DNA from: Lachnospiraceae bacterium NC2008
Lineage (GTDB): Bacteria > Bacillota > Clostridia > Lachnospirales > Lachnospiraceae
Reading direction: 5' to 3'
Length of the DNA stretch: 64,000 nucleotides
Assembly: GCA_000687675.1 (NCBI GenBank)
Contig: JHWS01000003.1
Span: 266,474-330,473, forward strand
Shown here: piece after piece, positions 46,009 through 55,438 of the stretch
How the letters are laid out: each line of letters opens with the position of its first letter
Position numbering within the stretch: position 1 is the first letter of the stretch
Notes under the pieces: generated by a model
What the model was told of the DNA's origin: nothing
Seen by the model: the letters and a program-made list of their open reading frames with translations, nothing else
Database searches by the model: none
Position numbers and translations under genes: made by a program

Positions 46009-46866
46009 ATGAAGAAAATTATTGTTACAGGTTGCAATGGTCAGCTTGGTAGAGCAATCAATGTTGTGTACGCTGGAGACAGCGAATATGAATTAATTAA
46101 TACTGATGTAGAACAGCTTGATATTACTAATGTTGAAGCTGTTATGAACTTTGTAGCTGATAACCAGCCATATGCTATTATCAACTGTGCAGCTCACACT
46201 AATGTCAATGCCTGCGAAAGTCAGGAAGACCTTGCATATAAGATCAATGCTATAGGACCTAGAAACCTTAGTATTGCAGCAAAGAGTGTAGGAGCAAAGC
46301 TTGTACATATCTCTACAGATTATGTATTCCCTGGCGAGAATAGAGAGAAGCCTTATACAGAGTTTGATCAGGTAGGACCACAGTCTATGTATGGTACTAC
46401 TAAGCTTGCAGGTGAGAACTTTGTAAAGCAGTTTGCAGATAAGTTTTTCATTATTCGTACAGCATGGCTTTACGGCGATGGTAAGAACTTTGTTAAGACT
46501 ATGCTTGGTGCAGCAAAGACCAATGATGTAGTTAAAGTTGTTGATGATCAGATTGGTAGTCCAACATCAGCTATGGAACTTGCAAGAGCTATTAAGAAAC
46601 TTCTTCCAACAGACAACTATGGTTTATTCCACGGTACATGTGAAGGAGTATGTAGCTGGGCTGACTTTACAGAAGAGTTCTACAGGCTTGCTGGAGTAAC
46701 AACTAAGGTTCAGCGTATCACAAGTGATGAATATCCATCACCTGCTAAGAGACCAGCATATTCAGTTCTTGAAAACTATATGTTTAAGCTTACTACAGAT
46801 ATTCAGTTTGCTGACTGGAAGGATGCAATCAAAGAATATATGGAGTCAGGACTCGCAGATAAGTAA
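46009..46866 (+). CDS. rfbD: dTDP-4-dehydrorhamnose reductase
   Basis: RfbD/RmlD makes dTDP-L-rhamnose for polysaccharides. The nucleotide motif GCNGQLGRAI (residues 8-17) and the SDR catalytic SMYGTTKLAGE (Tyr-x3-Lys) are readable, and the C-terminal PAKRPAYSVLEN is a family feature. 285 residues. The other rml genes (rfbA, B, C) are not in the window. It starts 45 bases after leuA and may be the first gene of the polysaccharide locus. Confidence 0.92.
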   Translation: MKKIIVTGCNGQLGRAINVVYAGDSEYELINTDVEQLDITNVEAVMNFVADNQPYAIINCAAHTNVNACESQEDLAYKINAIGPRNLSIAAKSVGAKLVHISTDYVFPGENREKPYTEFDQVGPQSMYGTTKLAGENFVKQFADKFFIIRTAWLYGDGKNFVKTMLGAAKTNDVVKVVDDQIGSPTSAMELARAIKKLLPTDNYGLFHGTCEGVCSWADFTEEFYRLAGVTTKVQRITSDEYPSPAKRPAYSVLENYMFKLTTDIQFADWKDAIKEYMESGLADK

Positions 46867-46922
46867 TATAAAAGCGTGGCAGAGGCTGCGCAGGAAGATA
46901 TATTAAGGAGAATAAAGTTAAG

Positions 46923-47864
46923 ATGAATTTAGATGACAAGATTTATGTAGCAGGACACAGAGGATTAGTTGGTAGCGCTATAGTAAGATCACTTGAAAGA
47001 AAAGGCTATAAGAATGTTATAGGCAGAACACACAGTGAGCTTGATCTTAAAGATCAGGTTGCAGTTAGAAACTTCTTTGAAACAGAGAAGCCAGATGTAG
47101 TTGTACTTGCAGCTGCTAAGGTTGGTGGTATCAATGCTAACAACACAGCACCTGCTGATTTTGCTTACGAGAATCTTCAGATTCAGTGTAACGTAATTAA
47201 GTGTTGTCATGACTTCAAGGTTAAGAAGTTATTATTCCTTGGATCTACATGTATCTATCCAAAGATGGCTCCACAGCCAATCCCAGAAGATGCACTTCTC
47301 ACAGGTCCACTTGAGCAGACTAATGAAGCATACGCAATCGCTAAGATTTCTGGTATGCAGATGTGTAAATACTTTAAGCGTCAGTATGGTGACAACTTCA
47401 TAAGCTGTATGCCTACTAACCTTTACGGACCATATGATAACTATGAACTTTCAGGTTCACACGTTCTTCCAGCTATGATTCGTAAGTTCCATGAAGCTAA
47501 GGTAAACGGTGCTCCTACTGTAGAACTTTGGGGTACAGGTTCACCACTTCGTGAATTCTTATATGTTGATGATATGGCAGATGCTTGCGTATTCCTTCTT
47601 GAGAACTATGATGGAGAGCAGCATGTTAATATTGGTACAGGTAAGGAAGTTACTATTAAAGAACTTGCTGAACTTGTAAAGAAGACAGTTGGTTTTGAAG
47701 GTGAAATCGTATGGAATAAGGATATGCCAGATGGTACACCTAGAAAACTCTGTGATGTAACTAAGTTACACAGCCTTGGATTTATGCATAAGGTTGACCT
47801 TGAAGAAGGCGTACAGCTTGCATATGACTGGTTCAAGGAGAATGTATCTAGCGCCAGAATGTAG
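46923..47864 (+). CDS. fcl: GDP-L-fucose synthase
   Basis: This bifunctional epimerase/reductase makes GDP-L-fucose from GDP-4-keto-6-deoxymannose. It has the SDR motif [21 protein letters not shown], and catalytic YAIAKISG (Tyr-x3-Lys), with LYGPYDNY and [14 protein letters not shown]. 313 residues is normal. GDP-mannose dehydratase (gmd) is not present here and must be elsewhere or the annotation is of a related epimerase. An AAGGAG ribosome binding site precedes the ATG. Confidence 0.93.
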   Translation: MNLDDKIYVAGHRGLVGSAIVRSLERKGYKNVIGRTHSELDLKDQVAVRNFFETEKPDVVVLAAAKVGGINANNTAPADFAYENLQIQCNVIKCCHDFKVKKLLFLGSTCIYPKMAPQPIPEDALLTGPLEQTNEAYAIAKISGMQMCKYFKRQYGDNFISCMPTNLYGPYDNYELSGSHVLPAMIRKFHEAKVNGAPTVELWGTGSPLREFLYVDDMADACVFLLENYDGEQHVNIGTGKEVTIKELAELVKKTVGFEGEIVWNKDMPDGTPRKLCDVTKLHSLGFMHKVDLEEGVQLAYDWFKENVSSARM

Positions 47865-47869
47865 GTTCA

Positions 47870-48841
47870 ATGGTTTATTTAGCTCCTGTTTTCTTAATCA
47901 TAATTTCATATTTGGCAGGAGAGTTATTTTGTAAGATTTTCTGCGATAATACAAAGAATCTTGTGGAGAAATGCCTGATCGGTACCCTGTTTGTCCTTAT
48001 ATCTTGGGGACTATATGTCACCATTATGCGAGGCTTCACAGATTCTTTTAGTTCTATCGCATGGTCTTATAGCGTTTTTCTATTGGCACTTTTTACAGCT
48101 GCCCTTCTATTCTCATGGAAGAACATAAAAAAGAATCTTGAGGTTAAGAATGTTTCATCATTATGGCCTGTAGTAATATGTCTTTCTATTATTCTTGTAC
48201 AGTTTCTGGCTATAGCCCTTGTAAAACCTAATACAGTTTATGACTATACTTTGGAGACAGTAAATACAACACTGGCTACAGATAATCTTTTTGATTACCA
48301 TCCAGGTATGGGAATCTTAGTTGAATATGCAGTATCTGACCGTGGAAAGCTTGTTACACTTCCACTTTTCTACGCGTATTTATCTAAGATATTTGGCGGT
48401 CACCCGGCAAGAATCGTATATATGATGATTCCTATGTGGGGCATATTACTTAACTTTATGGTATTTGGTCTCTGGGCAGATGGTCTTCTTGAAGATGATA
48501 AGGAGAAAGGCTCTAAGAAGACACTTTTCCTTGTAGGACTTGGACTACTTAATATTGGTGGTCTCTTTGTGAATGAAAGTGTATTTTATTACATCATGGA
48601 AAAGGGCTTTACTGGAAAAAGTATCTGCTACAACATGATTATCCCATACATAATTTATCTTGCTCATAACATAGTAGTTAAGAAAAGATATAAGGATATA
48701 ATCTATCTTCTTATGGCAGTAGGTTCAACTGTTGCAATTACAGATATACAAACAGGTCTTGTACCTGCCCTTATATGCCTTGCTGTTATGACTATAATAG
48801 CTTTAGTTTATAAGATCGGAGGTATGATCAAATGGCGATAA
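47870..48841 (+). CDS. Polytopic membrane protein (DUF6077-like), N-terminal part
   Basis: 323 residues with about eight membrane segments and a central LETVNTTLATDNLFDYHPGMG. It starts 5 bases after fcl. It resembles the first part of a long family of Lachnospiraceae polysaccharide-locus membrane proteins (DUF6077-like; from memory, not tested). The reading frame ends MIKWR and the next gene, in another frame, begins 10 bases upstream of this stop. The two together would have the size of one full-length protein. Confidence 0.6.
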   Translation: MVYLAPVFLIIISYLAGELFCKIFCDNTKNLVEKCLIGTLFVLISWGLYVTIMRGFTDSFSSIAWSYSVFLLALFTAALLFSWKNIKKNLEVKNVSSLWPVVICLSIILVQFLAIALVKPNTVYDYTLETVNTTLATDNLFDYHPGMGILVEYAVSDRGKLVTLPLFYAYLSKIFGGHPARIVYMMIPMWGILLNFMVFGLWADGLLEDDKEKGSKKTLFLVGLGLLNIGGLFVNESVFYYIMEKGFTGKSICYNMIIPYIIYLAHNIVVKKRYKDIIYLLMAVGSTVAITDIQTGLVPALICLAVMTIIALVYKIGGMIKWR

Positions 48842-49680
48842 TGAGTGCTGTTCAAAAATCCTTCGATATGGCTTCAGGAAGTGTAGGTCTTTCAGCATTA
48901 TTTATGGCTGGCCTTATTCTTCTCTGGTACGTTATGCGTGAAAAGAAGAAAGAGGTAACAGGTCTCTTCTGGTACGGACTTGTTATGCTTATATTTGTTA
49001 TCAATCCTTTATACATTATTCTTATTGAGAAGAAAGCTCCACAGCTTAAGGTAGATAATTTATATTTATGGCTTATTCCAACAGCACCAGTCCTTCTCTA
49101 TTCATTAGTATCAACTATTGCCTATATGAGAAATAATGTTAAGAGTAAGGTTCAAAAATCAGCCTTTATTGCAGGCTTAGTTGCGGTATTTATTCTGGCT
49201 ATTACAACATCTTATTCAGGATTCTCTATATCATTTACTGATAAGTTCTCTTACTTTGATGAGAGCGAAGAACAGGTTTTTGAAGAGATAGATAAGATGA
49301 GAAACTATAGAAGTCTGGACTTTGTTACTATAGTTGGACCTGAAGAGATAGTTGAAGATGCCCGTAAGTATAGCGGATATTTCAACACACTATATGGTAA
49401 GGAGATGTGGAGAGGAAGCTTCGACCCACAGTTTACCTATTCATACGAAGCATGGCAGTATGACCTATACCACAATATATCCAAGGCTCATAACCACTAC
49501 GAAGAGATAGCTGAGTGCAGCTTTAGAAATGGCTGCCAGGCTATAGTCCTTGATAGACATTTATTTAACAAGAACGGTGTAGAGATTCCAGAATCTCTTG
49601 CAAATAGATATTACCTAAGTTTTGAAAATGATGACTACTTACTTTACCTAAGGTCATCAGCTAAGAATGAGGATTCATAA
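48832..49680 (+). CDS. Membrane protein, likely partner or C-terminal part of the preceding protein
   Basis: 282 residues with about four membrane segments followed by a soluble part (from residue 145) rich in Asp/Glu/Tyr. GGAGG lies 9 bases before the ATG, inside the previous gene, so independent translation with coupling is possible. Alternatively a frameshift split one gene. The stop shares bases with the next start (TAATG), indicating tight operon structure. Confidence 0.6.
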   Translation: MAIMSAVQKSFDMASGSVGLSALFMAGLILLWYVMREKKKEVTGLFWYGLVMLIFVINPLYIILIEKKAPQLKVDNLYLWLIPTAPVLLYSLVSTIAYMRNNVKSKVQKSAFIAGLVAVFILAITTSYSGFSISFTDKFSYFDESEEQVFEEIDKMRNYRSLDFVTIVGPEEIVEDARKYSGYFNTLYGKEMWRGSFDPQFTYSYEAWQYDLYHNISKAHNHYEEIAECSFRNGCQAIVLDRHLFNKNGVEIPESLANRYYLSFENDDYLLYLRSSAKNEDS

Positions 49681-50444
49681 TGGACAATAATCAGGAATTA
49701 GTCAGCATAATTATCCCTATGTACAATGCTGAAAAGTATATAGGACAGACTATAAAAAGCATACTTACTCAGACATATAAGAACTACGAGATTATTATCG
49801 TAGATGACAACAGTACTGATAAGAGCGTGGAAGTTGTTTCTAAGCTTATAAGTCAGGAAAATTCCAAGATTAGACTTATATCTGATCAGAAGCTTGGAAC
49901 CGCAGCCAGAGCCAGAAACTGTGGTATTAAGGCTGCAAATGGAAGATATATCTGCTATCTTGACGCTGACGACTTATGGAAGCCTACTAAGCTTGAGAAA
50001 ACTATTGCTCTTTTAAATAAGAGAAATGGAGCATTTGCATTTACAGCTTATGAATTTGGGGATGAGTTTGCTAAAGGAACAGGTAAAATTGTTAGGGTTC
50101 CACAGACGCTAAGCTATGGGAAGGCTCTTTCAAGAACTATTATCTTCACTTCAACAGTTATGTTTGATATGAAGAAGATAAGCAAAGAAGAGATATATAT
50201 GCCAGATATTAAGAGCGAGGATACAGCTTCCTGGTGGAAGATACTTAGAAGTGGTTATACAGCTTACGGCCTTAATGAGAACCTGGTTACTTATAGAAGG
50301 CTTGAAAGGAGCTTATCTTCAAACAAGATAGAGGCTATACGCCGAATCTGGTTCCTTTATAGGAAGCAGGAGAAACTACCGCTTCTTAAGAGTGTAAGAT
50401 GTCTGTTTGGATGGGCATATCGTGCAACATTTAGGCGTTTATAA
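49680..50444 (+). CDS. Glycosyltransferase family 2
   Basis: GT-A fold enzyme: SIIIPMYNAEKYIGQTIKSI at the start, IIIVDDNSTDKSV (first Asp motif) and CYLDADDLWKP (DxD metal site). 254 residues. It should transfer a sugar in repeat-unit assembly; the donor is not readable. It is the last gene before a terminator that divides the polysaccharide locus. Confidence 0.88.
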   Translation: MDNNQELVSIIIPMYNAEKYIGQTIKSILTQTYKNYEIIIVDDNSTDKSVEVVSKLISQENSKIRLISDQKLGTAARARNCGIKAANGRYICYLDADDLWKPTKLEKTIALLNKRNGAFAFTAYEFGDEFAKGTGKIVRVPQTLSYGKALSRTIIFTSTVMFDMKKISKEEIYMPDIKSEDTASWWKILRSGYTAYGLNENLVTYRRLERSLSSNKIEAIRRIWFLYRKQEKLPLLKSVRCLFGWAYRATFRRL

Positions 50445-50455
50445 GCATTACAACT

Positions 50456-50480
50456 AAAGGATGTTATTAAACATCCTTTT
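50456..50480 (+). terminator. Terminator within the polysaccharide locus
   Basis: AAAGGATGT and ACATCCTTT form a 9-bp stem with a TATTAA loop, followed by T-rich sequence. Confidence 0.9.
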
Positions 50481-50485
50481 ATTAT

Positions 50486-50509
50486 GCGCAGGCGTTAGCC
50501 CCTGCCCTC
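50486..50509. repeat. GC-rich element, short copy C
   Basis: GCGCAGGCGTTAGCCCCTGCC follows the terminator T run within 5 bases, beginning with the same GCGCAGG as copies A and B. It looks like a damaged hairpin (GGCGTTAGCC core). Confidence 0.4.
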
Positions 50510-50512
50510 AGG

Positions 50513-50541
50513 TTGTCATAATGTAGGATAAATGCTATAAT
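50513..50541 (+). promoter_or_regulatory. Promoter of the second half of the polysaccharide locus
   Basis: TTGTCA (50513-50518), 17 bases, TATAAT (50536-50541) with extended TGC. The priming transferase starts 36 bases downstream. Confidence 0.75.
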
Positions 50542-50576
50542 TTTAGGGATTATTGTAAACTAAGAGGCTGGAGAAA

Positions 50577-51983
50577 ATGAAGAAATTAGATTCTTCCAGA
50601 AGATTAATTATATTAATTCTATCAGTATTAAGTCTTATGGGCCAGGTAGCAGCATATGCTTACTGCTGGTTCAACACATATAAAGCTTCCGTAGCGATGG
50701 TATTCTGGATCAAGGGTGATATCCTTATGATCGCAATATATACAGCGCTTCTCTTTTTGGTTTCCAAAATGTACGGAGGCATGCGAATAGGTTATCTTAA
50801 AGCCTGGGAGGTATTCTTCTCACAGGTATTCTCAACATTCTGTGTCAATGTTATATCGTACGCTATCATATCCCTTATGTCAGCAAAGCTTGTTAATCCA
50901 GCAACTATGCTTACACTTATGGGACTTGATATTGTTTGGATTGGTATCTGGACTGCTATTAGCCAGGCATTCTACACTATGCTTTTCCCTCCAAGGGATA
51001 TGGTTCTTGTTAGTGGTGACAGATCACCAGAATATATTCTTGATAAATTCGCCTCTAGACCAGAGAAATATAACATATGCAAGATTATGAATATTAGCGA
51101 AGGTGTAGAAGCAATCATAGAAGAGATTCAGAAGAGATATGATGGTGTAGTTCTTTGGGATATCCCTATGAAGCAGAGAAATCAGCTTCTCAAGTTCTGT
51201 TATGGCCACAATATCAGAGTTTATCTTATGCCTAAGATTTCTGATGTTATTATCAAAGGCTCAACTGAGATGCATATCTTTGATACTCCAATTTATCTTA
51301 CAAGAGAATATTCACTTAAGTTTGAAGAGAGATTTGCAAAGAGGGTGATAGACCTTGTTTGCTCACTTATTCTCTTTGTTATAGCTTCACCATTTATGCT
51401 TATTACAGCTATTCTTATTAAGCTTTACGACGGTGGCCCTGTGCTTTATAAGCAGACAAGATGCACTATCGGTGGAAAAGAGTTTAAGATTCTTAAGTTT
51501 AGAAGTATGAAGGTTGACGCAGAAAAAGACGGCGTTGCCAGACTTGCTAAGAAGAATGACGACCGTATAACACCAATTGGTAAGTTTATTCGTGCAGTTA
51601 GAATCGATGAACTTCCACAGATTATTAACATATTAAAGGGCGATATGTCCTTTGTTGGCCCTAGACCAGAACGTCCTGAGATTATAAAGCAGTATGGAGA
51701 TGAGATGCCTGAATTCGTATACCGTATGCGTGTTAAGGCTGGACTTGCTGGATATGCTCAGGTTTATGGTAAATACAACACTACTCCATACGATAAGCTT
51801 AAACTGGATCTTGCTTATATTGAAAACTATTCAGTTTGGCTTGATATAAAGATTATGCTTCTTACACTTAAGATACTTCTTAAACCGGAAAGTACTGAAG
51901 GTGTAGATGCTACTCAGACAACAGCAGCTAAGACTAGTTCGGAAAGTTCTACTGCTGATAGTTCTGAAACTACAAAGGGGTAG
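50577..51983 (+). CDS. Polyprenyl glycosylphosphotransferase (exopolysaccharide priming)
   Basis: It transfers the first sugar phosphate to undecaprenyl phosphate. About five N-terminal membrane segments and a nucleotide-binding-like middle are followed by the bacterial sugar transferase domain from about residue 255: FAKRVIDLVCSLILFVIASP, RCTIGGKEFKILKFRSM, DELPQIINILKGDMSFVGPRPERPE. 468 residues. The Ser/Thr-rich C-terminal tail (TTAAKTSSESSTADSSETT) is low complexity and unusual for the family. GGCTGGAGAAA lies before the ATG. Confidence 0.93.
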   Translation: MKKLDSSRRLIILILSVLSLMGQVAAYAYCWFNTYKASVAMVFWIKGDILMIAIYTALLFLVSKMYGGMRIGYLKAWEVFFSQVFSTFCVNVISYAIISLMSAKLVNPATMLTLMGLDIVWIGIWTAISQAFYTMLFPPRDMVLVSGDRSPEYILDKFASRPEKYNICKIMNISEGVEAIIEEIQKRYDGVVLWDIPMKQRNQLLKFCYGHNIRVYLMPKISDVIIKGSTEMHIFDTPIYLTREYSLKFEERFAKRVIDLVCSLILFVIASPFMLITAILIKLYDGGPVLYKQTRCTIGGKEFKILKFRSMKVDAEKDGVARLAKKNDDRITPIGKFIRAVRIDELPQIINILKGDMSFVGPRPERPEIIKQYGDEMPEFVYRMRVKAGLAGYAQVYGKYNTTPYDKLKLDLAYIENYSVWLDIKIMLLTLKILLKPESTEGVDATQTTAAKTSSESSTADSSETTKG

Positions 51984-51986
51984 TAT

Positions 51987-52613
51987 ATGAAAGAATATAT
52001 GCGTGAAGACATGGATAGTAGAAAGATTGCTATTCTTACTCTTAAAAAAATATGGCTGGCCTTTGTGATTGCTATAGTCACAGCTGGCCTCTTTTTAGGT
52101 ATTTACCTGTTAAAGACAAAGGTATTTAACGGGGCAGATGTCTATAGATCTGATGCACTTTATAAAATCGACTTTGATGATGAGAAGTATGATTCAACTA
52201 TCATCTTCTACAATGACTATACATGGAATGATGTTATAGATGCAGATATTATAGCTGGCAAGGTGGCAGAAAAAACAGGTATTTCAAAAGAAGAAATCGC
52301 AGCTGCAACAAGCGTACCAACTATGTCAGATATCACACTTTTCCATGTGTATGTTGATGCTAGTGATAGTAGCAAAGCAGAAGCTATCCAGGCGGGTTTG
52401 GAAGAAGCCCTTGCAAGCTTCGCTGAAAGTGAAGAGGGTTTTGTATCAATTACAAAATGGGACCAGAAGAAAACATATATCTATAAAGATGCCAGCCATG
52501 CAGGCAGAGTAGCTGTCTTTGGCTTTGTTATAGGCTTAATTATTGGATATATCGTAGTAAGATTCATGGTTATTATAGGTCAGGATACCAAAGAGGTTAA
52601 TGATGAAAAGTAA
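51987..52613 (+). CDS. Wzz/YveK-like chain-length determinant protein
   Basis: 208 residues with an N-terminal membrane segment (about 25-46) and a C-terminal one (about 172-192), flanking an extracellular domain with a helix-rich middle (DADIIAGKVAEKTGISKEEI). This is the layout of Wzz/CapA polysaccharide co-polymerases. No tyrosine kinase domain or separate BY-kinase gene is visible. Starts 3 bases after the priming transferase. Confidence 0.8.
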   Translation: MKEYMREDMDSRKIAILTLKKIWLAFVIAIVTAGLFLGIYLLKTKVFNGADVYRSDALYKIDFDDEKYDSTIIFYNDYTWNDVIDADIIAGKVAEKTGISKEEIAAATSVPTMSDITLFHVYVDASDSSKAEAIQAGLEEALASFAESEEGFVSITKWDQKKTYIYKDASHAGRVAVFGFVIGLIIGYIVVRFMVIIGQDTKEVNDEK

Positions 52614-53394
52614 TAATACCTTACAGGTTCTGGTTTCAGCTATGAATGCTAACTGCCAGCAGCTTGTAGAAAAGATGAATATTAAGTCTGATGCTATTAT
52701 CATCAACCAGTGCGATAAGGTAGGCTATCAAGAGCAGGCTCTAAAAGAGGGCACAGTACGCTTCTTTGACATGAACGAAAGAGGCGTAGGACTTAGCAGG
52801 AACAATGCTCTTCTTAGAGCTACTGGAGATATAGTTTTATTTTCTGACGAAGATATTACCTATGATGATGATTATGTAGGCAAGGTTCTTGATGCATTTG
52901 AAAAACACAGTGATGCAGATATGCTTCTCTTTAATATAAGAGTTTGCGAAAGTAGAAGAACTTACTATACAACTAAGGAAACGAAGATAGGCTGGTATAA
53001 CTGTGGCCGCTATCCAACATACAGCTTCGCTATTAGAAGAGAAAAACTTCATAAAAGTGGAGTTACATACTCTCTCTTATTTGGCGGCGGGGCTAAGTAT
53101 AGCGCAGGAGAAGACAGCCTCTTTATTAAAGATTTGCTTAGAAAGAAATTTAAGATTATAGCTCTTCCTATAGAGATTGGTCAGGAAGCAGAAAGAGAAT
53201 CTACCTGGTTTAATGGCTATACAGAGAAGTTTTTCTTTGACAGGGGTGTTCTTTATCACTTCTTATATGGAAAGCTTGCTAAGGTATTTGCTTATAGATT
53301 TATTATGGCTAAGAAGTCATTTATGTGTAAAGAGATTGCTCCTAAGAAGGCTCTAAGCCTTATGATGGACGGAATAAAAGAGGCTAAGAATTGA
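52600..53394 (+). CDS. Glycosyltransferase family 2-like
   Basis: GT-A type: the N-terminal VLVSAMNANCQQLVEKM is atypical, but GVGLSRNNALLRATGDIVLFSDEDI has the N-x-G-x-ADG pattern with DED as metal site. 264 residues. Overlaps the Wzz-like gene by 14 bases and the next gene by 4. Confidence 0.8.
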   Translation: MMKSNNTLQVLVSAMNANCQQLVEKMNIKSDAIIINQCDKVGYQEQALKEGTVRFFDMNERGVGLSRNNALLRATGDIVLFSDEDITYDDDYVGKVLDAFEKHSDADMLLFNIRVCESRRTYYTTKETKIGWYNCGRYPTYSFAIRREKLHKSGVTYSLLFGGGAKYSAGEDSLFIKDLLRKKFKIIALPIEIGQEAERESTWFNGYTEKFFFDRGVLYHFLYGKLAKVFAYRFIMAKKSFMCKEIAPKKALSLMMDGIKEAKN

Positions 53395-54551
53395 TATTAT
53401 ACATTACAGTAGCTGTTATCAGTTTAATATTGTCTGTGCCTGTAATCTCTAAGAGAACTATGCTAAGTGAAGGGGCAACTGCTAGAAGCCGTCAGGCTTA
53501 TCTTAATATGGTTTGCCTTCTTGCATCAGGTCTCTTACTAGCTGCAGTATCACTTCTTAGAATCAATACTGGTAATGATTACGTAGGCTATATAGAAAAG
53601 TTTCATGATGCTTTCTATAACATACATGTTGTAACAGAACCGGGATTTAATATTATAACCAAGCTTGTATATTGGTTTACAGGCTATGAAGCATACCTTG
53701 TAGTATTTGCTATATTTTCTATAGCAACAGTAGCAGTTTTTCTAGCTGCTATGTATAGAGACAGCAGGGATTATCTCTTAACCTTCTTTCTCTTTATGTG
53801 CTTTGGATACTACTTCCAGTCACTTAATACTATGAGATACTATCTGGCACTGGCCATAGTTCTTTATAGTCTTCACTATGTAAGAACAAAAAGATATGTA
53901 GCCTTTGTGGTAACAGTAGTTGTTGCCTCTATGTTCCATAAGTCCAGTCTGGTGGTTATACCATTATTTATTATTGCCAGACTTAATCTTAAGAGATGGC
54001 ATTATATAGCTGCTGCTGTAGTAGCCTTATCAGGACTTGTTTTAAAGAAACAGTACCTGGCTCTTATAGTAAAGCTTTATCCAACATATGTTAACGAGCA
54101 GGAGGCTCTTAGCCTTGGCTCAGCAACACTTATGAGTATAATTCGTATTGCCTTAGTACTTGCCTGCGCATTATACATAGCTTTAAAGAACAAAGATGAT
54201 AATGAAGATGAAAGCATAAAAAGTGAGAAGAAGTTATATTTTAACTTAAACTATATGGCTCTTCTTCTTTATACCTGCTTCTCATTTGTTCCTTATTTAT
54301 CACGTATAGGATACTTCTTAATTATCAGCCAGATATATTACATACCTATGATGATTGCATCTATATCTAATGATAAGAAGAGAAAACTTCTTAGATTTGC
54401 TGTTATAGTTTGCGGAATAGTCTTCTTTGGCATCTTTTTATACAAGGCCTACGATATTAGTATTCGTATCCTTCCATATCATACATGGCTTGGAAAAGAT
54501 ATTGATTTTGTTCCGGTAGTGGAATATAACTTCTTCGATATTTGGAAGTAA
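53391..54551 (+). CDS. EpsG family polysaccharide polymerase
   Basis: Multi-pass membrane protein (about ten segments in 386 residues) with the EpsG features LLRINTGNDYVGYIEKF and FGYYFQSLNTMRYYLALAIVLYS. EpsG/Wzy-type proteins polymerise lipid-linked repeat units outside the membrane. The start is TTG at 53391, overlapping the upstream stop by 4 bases. Confidence 0.88.
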   Translation: MILYITVAVISLILSVPVISKRTMLSEGATARSRQAYLNMVCLLASGLLLAAVSLLRINTGNDYVGYIEKFHDAFYNIHVVTEPGFNIITKLVYWFTGYEAYLVVFAIFSIATVAVFLAAMYRDSRDYLLTFFLFMCFGYYFQSLNTMRYYLALAIVLYSLHYVRTKRYVAFVVTVVVASMFHKSSLVVIPLFIIARLNLKRWHYIAAAVVALSGLVLKKQYLALIVKLYPTYVNEQEALSLGSATLMSIIRIALVLACALYIALKNKDDNEDESIKSEKKLYFNLNYMALLLYTCFSFVPYLSRIGYFLIISQIYYIPMMIASISNDKKRKLLRFAVIVCGIVFFGIFLYKAYDISIRILPYHTWLGKDIDFVPVVEYNFFDIWK

Positions 54552-54555
54552 AGAT

Positions 54556-54574
54556 AGTTCAAATAGTGAACTAA
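54556..54574. repeat. Inverted repeat AGTTCA-N5-TGAACT, copy 4
   Basis: AGTTCA AATAG TGAACT AA lies between the EpsG-like gene and the next glycosyltransferase. Another copy of the same form (54785-54803) lies inside that gene. Confidence 0.55.
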
Positions 54575-54586
54575 ATAAAAGTATTT

Positions 54587-55438
54587 ATGAGATTTTCGAT
54601 AATAGTTGTCTGCCTTAATGCAGGAGAAAAATTATATAGTACATTAGACAGTATTCTTAAGCAGACTAATAAGGATTATGAAGTAGTAATCAAAGATGGA
54701 TTATCTACAGATGATTCTGTTAGCAAACTTCAAAGTAAGTTACTAGATGGCACCTTGGGTGAATTAGTTCTATCCAGCAAAGATAGTTCACAAGATGAAC
54801 TAAAAGAAAGAATACATATTTACTCGGAAAAAGATAAGTCTATCTATGATGCTATGAATCAAGCTATTAAGTATGCAAAGGGAGACTATTATATCTTCCT
54901 TAACTGCGGCGACTTATTTGCATCAGAAAGAGTTTTAGAAGATATGGCAGGGGCTATGGAAAGCCACGCTGATATCTACTACGGAGATATGATTCGTAGT
55001 GGCTGTGATCAGGTTATAGCTTCGTATCCAGAAATTACAGACTTTGTTTGCTACCGTAATATTCCTTGTCATCAGGTTTGCTTTTATAGTAAGAAGATGT
55101 TTGAGGAAAGAGGCTACGATTTATCTTTTCCAATACGTGCAGACTACGAGCATTTTTTATGGTGTAAGTATGAGAAGAAGGCAAGCTTTGCATATAAAGG
55201 CACTGTAGTTTGTATATATGAGGGCAATGGATTCTCAGAAACCAAGGATAACGAGAAAGCTGCTTTACTTGAACATAAGACTATAACTAACAGATACCTT
55301 GGTAAGAAGTGTATATTATATAAGTTTATTATGATTATTACCCTGCAAAAGCTGAGAAAGAAGATGGCTGAAAGCAAGGCATGGGCTGGCTTATATCAAA
55401 AACTGAAAGGTTTTATATATGGAAAAAGAAAAGCTTAG
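54587..55438 (+). CDS. Glycosyltransferase family 2
   Basis: GT-A enzyme of the WcaA type: SIIVVCLNAGEKLYSTLDSI, KDGLSTDDSV, EKDKSIYDAMNQAIKYAKGDYYIFLNCGD (metal site near CGD). 283 residues. It contains an AGTTCA-N5-TGAACT copy at 54785-54803 (encoding Ser-Gln-Asp-Glu-Leu-Lys around residues 68-73), in a variable loop. Overlaps the next gene by 20 bases. Confidence 0.85.
   Translation: MRFSIIVVCLNAGEKLYSTLDSILKQTNKDYEVVIKDGLSTDDSVSKLQSKLLDGTLGELVLSSKDSSQDELKERIHIYSEKDKSIYDAMNQAIKYAKGDYYIFLNCGDLFASERVLEDMAGAMESHADIYYGDMIRSGCDQVIASYPEITDFVCYRNIPCHQVCFYSKKMFEERGYDLSFPIRADYEHFLWCKYEKKASFAYKGTVVCIYEGNGFSETKDNEKAALLEHKTITNRYLGKKCILYKFIMIITLQKLRKKMAESKAWAGLYQKLKGFIYGKRKA
54785..54803. repeat. Inverted repeat AGTTCA-N5-TGAACT, intragenic copy 5
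   Basis: AGTTCA CAAGA TGAACT AA, 211 bases downstream of copy 4, inside the glycosyltransferase gene. The position in a polar loop suggests an in-frame insertion, which is inferred. Confidence 0.4.
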
